A DNA stretch of 5,836 bases, taken from Candidatus Bathycorpusculum fermentans. GTDB lineage: Archaea; Thermoproteota; Bathyarchaeia; Bathyarchaeales; Bathycorpusculaceae. The translations under genes were made by a program, and so were the position numbers. Positions 5,185 to 5,836 of this stretch are shown here, one piece after another. The first letter of the stretch is position 1, and every line of letters begins with the position of its first letter. Location: the NCBI GenBank assembly GCA_009787175.1, contig WRGM01000077.1:1-5836 (forward strand). The letters are read 5' to 3'. The notes beneath the pieces are model-generated. The model made no database searches, was not told the origin of the DNA, and worked only from the letters and a program-made list of their open reading frames with translations.

Positions 5185-5760
5185 TCAAGCTTGAACTTTG
5201 AAATATGACTTTTTAAATATGGGTAGATATTTCAAGCCTTTTTGTTCAATAATTTCTCGCGCGCCTGCTTCTCGGTCAACAAGTGTAATCACTGTTACTA
5301 TCTCACAATTAAGTTCCAAGACTTCCTCCACGGCTTTAAGTACTGAAGTGCCTTTAGTTGTTACATCGTCCACCACAACGACCCGCGAGTTTGGTTTCAG
5401 TCCTCCTTCAAGCTTGTTCATAGTACCGTGATCTTTGCGTTTTTCTCTAACCCAAAACGCTGAAATCGATGAATCTTTTAGATAACTTAACTGAGAAACT
5501 GCAGTACATATCGGGATGGCCCCTGTTTGAATCCCGCCAATTGCATCTAACTGATAGTCTTTTACCATTTCAAAGAATATTTCTGCAACTAGAGAGATAC
5601 CTTCCGAGTTTTGAGTTACGAGTTTACAATTGAAGAAGACCCAACTTTTATCCCCTGAAGCGAGCACAAACGTTTCATCTTTTAGAAGTGATCGAACCAA
5701 GAAAGCTTTCTCTTCCATCAATTCTTTTAATCGTCTCTTTTGATTTTCGAGAGTGTTCAC
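5185..5760 (-). CDS. pyrE: Orotate phosphoribosyltransferase (PyrE)
   Basis: PyrE joins orotate to PRPP to form orotidine 5'-monophosphate, the fifth step of UMP synthesis, in the cytosol. The 191-residue protein has the type I phosphoribosyltransferase layout. SGDKSWVFFNCK (35-46) matches the orotate/PRPP-binding start of the fold. The segment REKRKDHGT (105-113) is the flexible catalytic loop with its lysines and His. VVVVDDVTTKGTS (127-139) is the PRPP-binding signature with the paired acidic residues, and TLVDREAGARE (159-169) is typical of the C-terminal part of the family. Length is normal (about 180-210). The start is a GTG with a TATA box 32 nt upstream and no ribosome site, suggesting a leaderless mRNA; an in-frame ATG at 5718 (Met15) is the alternative. 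It converges with the Fe-S operon and is probably transcribed alone. No OMP decarboxylase gene is in view. Confidence 0.93.
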   Translation of the reverse strand: MNTLENQKRRLKELMEEKAFLVRSLLKDETFVLASGDKSWVFFNCKLVTQNSEGISLVAEIFFEMVKDYQLDAIGGIQTGAIPICTAVSQLSYLKDSSISAFWVREKRKDHGTMNKLEGGLKPNSRVVVVDDVTTKGTSVLKAVEEVLELNCEIVTVITLVDREAGAREIIEQKGLKYLPIFKKSYFKVQA

Positions 5761-5787
5761 GTATAGATATATGAGTGGTTTTTTGTG

Positions 5788-5796
5788 ATTTTATTT
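5788..5796 (-). promoter_or_regulatory. TATA box of pyrE
   Basis: The minus strand reads AAATAAAAT, centred 32 nt upstream of the GTG at 5760. This is the same geometry as for the HTH gene and implies a leader of about 6 nt. ATATAT near 5767-5772 could instead serve the Met15 start. Confidence 0.45.
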
Positions 5797-5836
5797 GGTT
5801 TTAACGGTTCTTTTTAATGGTTAAGTCACGTATTTC

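Noticed and set aside
4977..5201. 74-codon plus-strand frame in the convergent spacer
   Set aside because: Composition is not protein-like, there is no ribosome site and no recognisable family, and it overlaps the end of pyrE. A TATA-like box 32 nt upstream is the only support.

Overview
The window looks archaeal. Single-gene promoters carry AT-rich TATA-like boxes about 31-32 nt upstream of the start codon (leaderless or near-leaderless mRNAs), genes inside the operon carry GGAG/GGTG-type ribosome sites, and the DNA is A+T-rich. The protein set (HTH regulator, IscS/IscU/SufS proteins, a small TBP-like protein, PyrE) would fit a lineage such as Bathyarchaeia, but that placement is a guess; only 'archaeon' is reasonably supported. 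I saw no tRNA, rRNA, CRISPR array or intact mobile element.

Layout: (1) 1-225 is a non-coding lead-in with a promoter and a good ribosome site in front of a short open frame (167-280). That frame runs into a membrane-anchored exported protein of unknown function (226-711) in a different frame. (2) 712-883 is a convergent spacer holding a perfect 20-bp palindrome and two weaker dyads. (3) 884-1381, minus strand, is a small HTH protein with an extremely G-poor coding strand. (4) 1382-1667 is the divergent control region, with a TATA box for each side and a 22-bp dyad. (5) 1668-4924 is a tightly packed plus-strand iron-sulfur cluster operon: an IscS-like protein with a heavily altered active site, an IscU scaffold, a canonical SufS, and a 97-residue protein that resembles one TBP repeat. 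Gaps are 1 nt or the genes overlap. (6) 4925-5184 is a convergent spacer with terminator-like hairpins. (7) 5185-5760, minus strand, is orotate phosphoribosyltransferase (PyrE), with its promoter at the window's right edge.

How the genes work together: SufS should take sulfur from cysteine and pass persulfide sulfur to the IscU scaffold, on which an Fe-S cluster is built. The first gene keeps the PLP lysine and the catalytic cysteine of a desulfurase but has lost many other active-site residues, so it may be a partner, regulator or altered-substrate enzyme rather than a second ordinary desulfurase. The role of the TBP-like protein is unknown. No SufB/C/D, SufE, HscA/B or frataxin gene is in the window.

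The strongest unusual points are: sufS has no ATG/GTG/TTG that would encode its conserved N-terminus, and a perfectly placed GGAGG points to an ATC codon; the degenerate IscS paralogue; the possible single-repeat TBP-like protein in an Fe-S operon; and the 20-bp palindrome.
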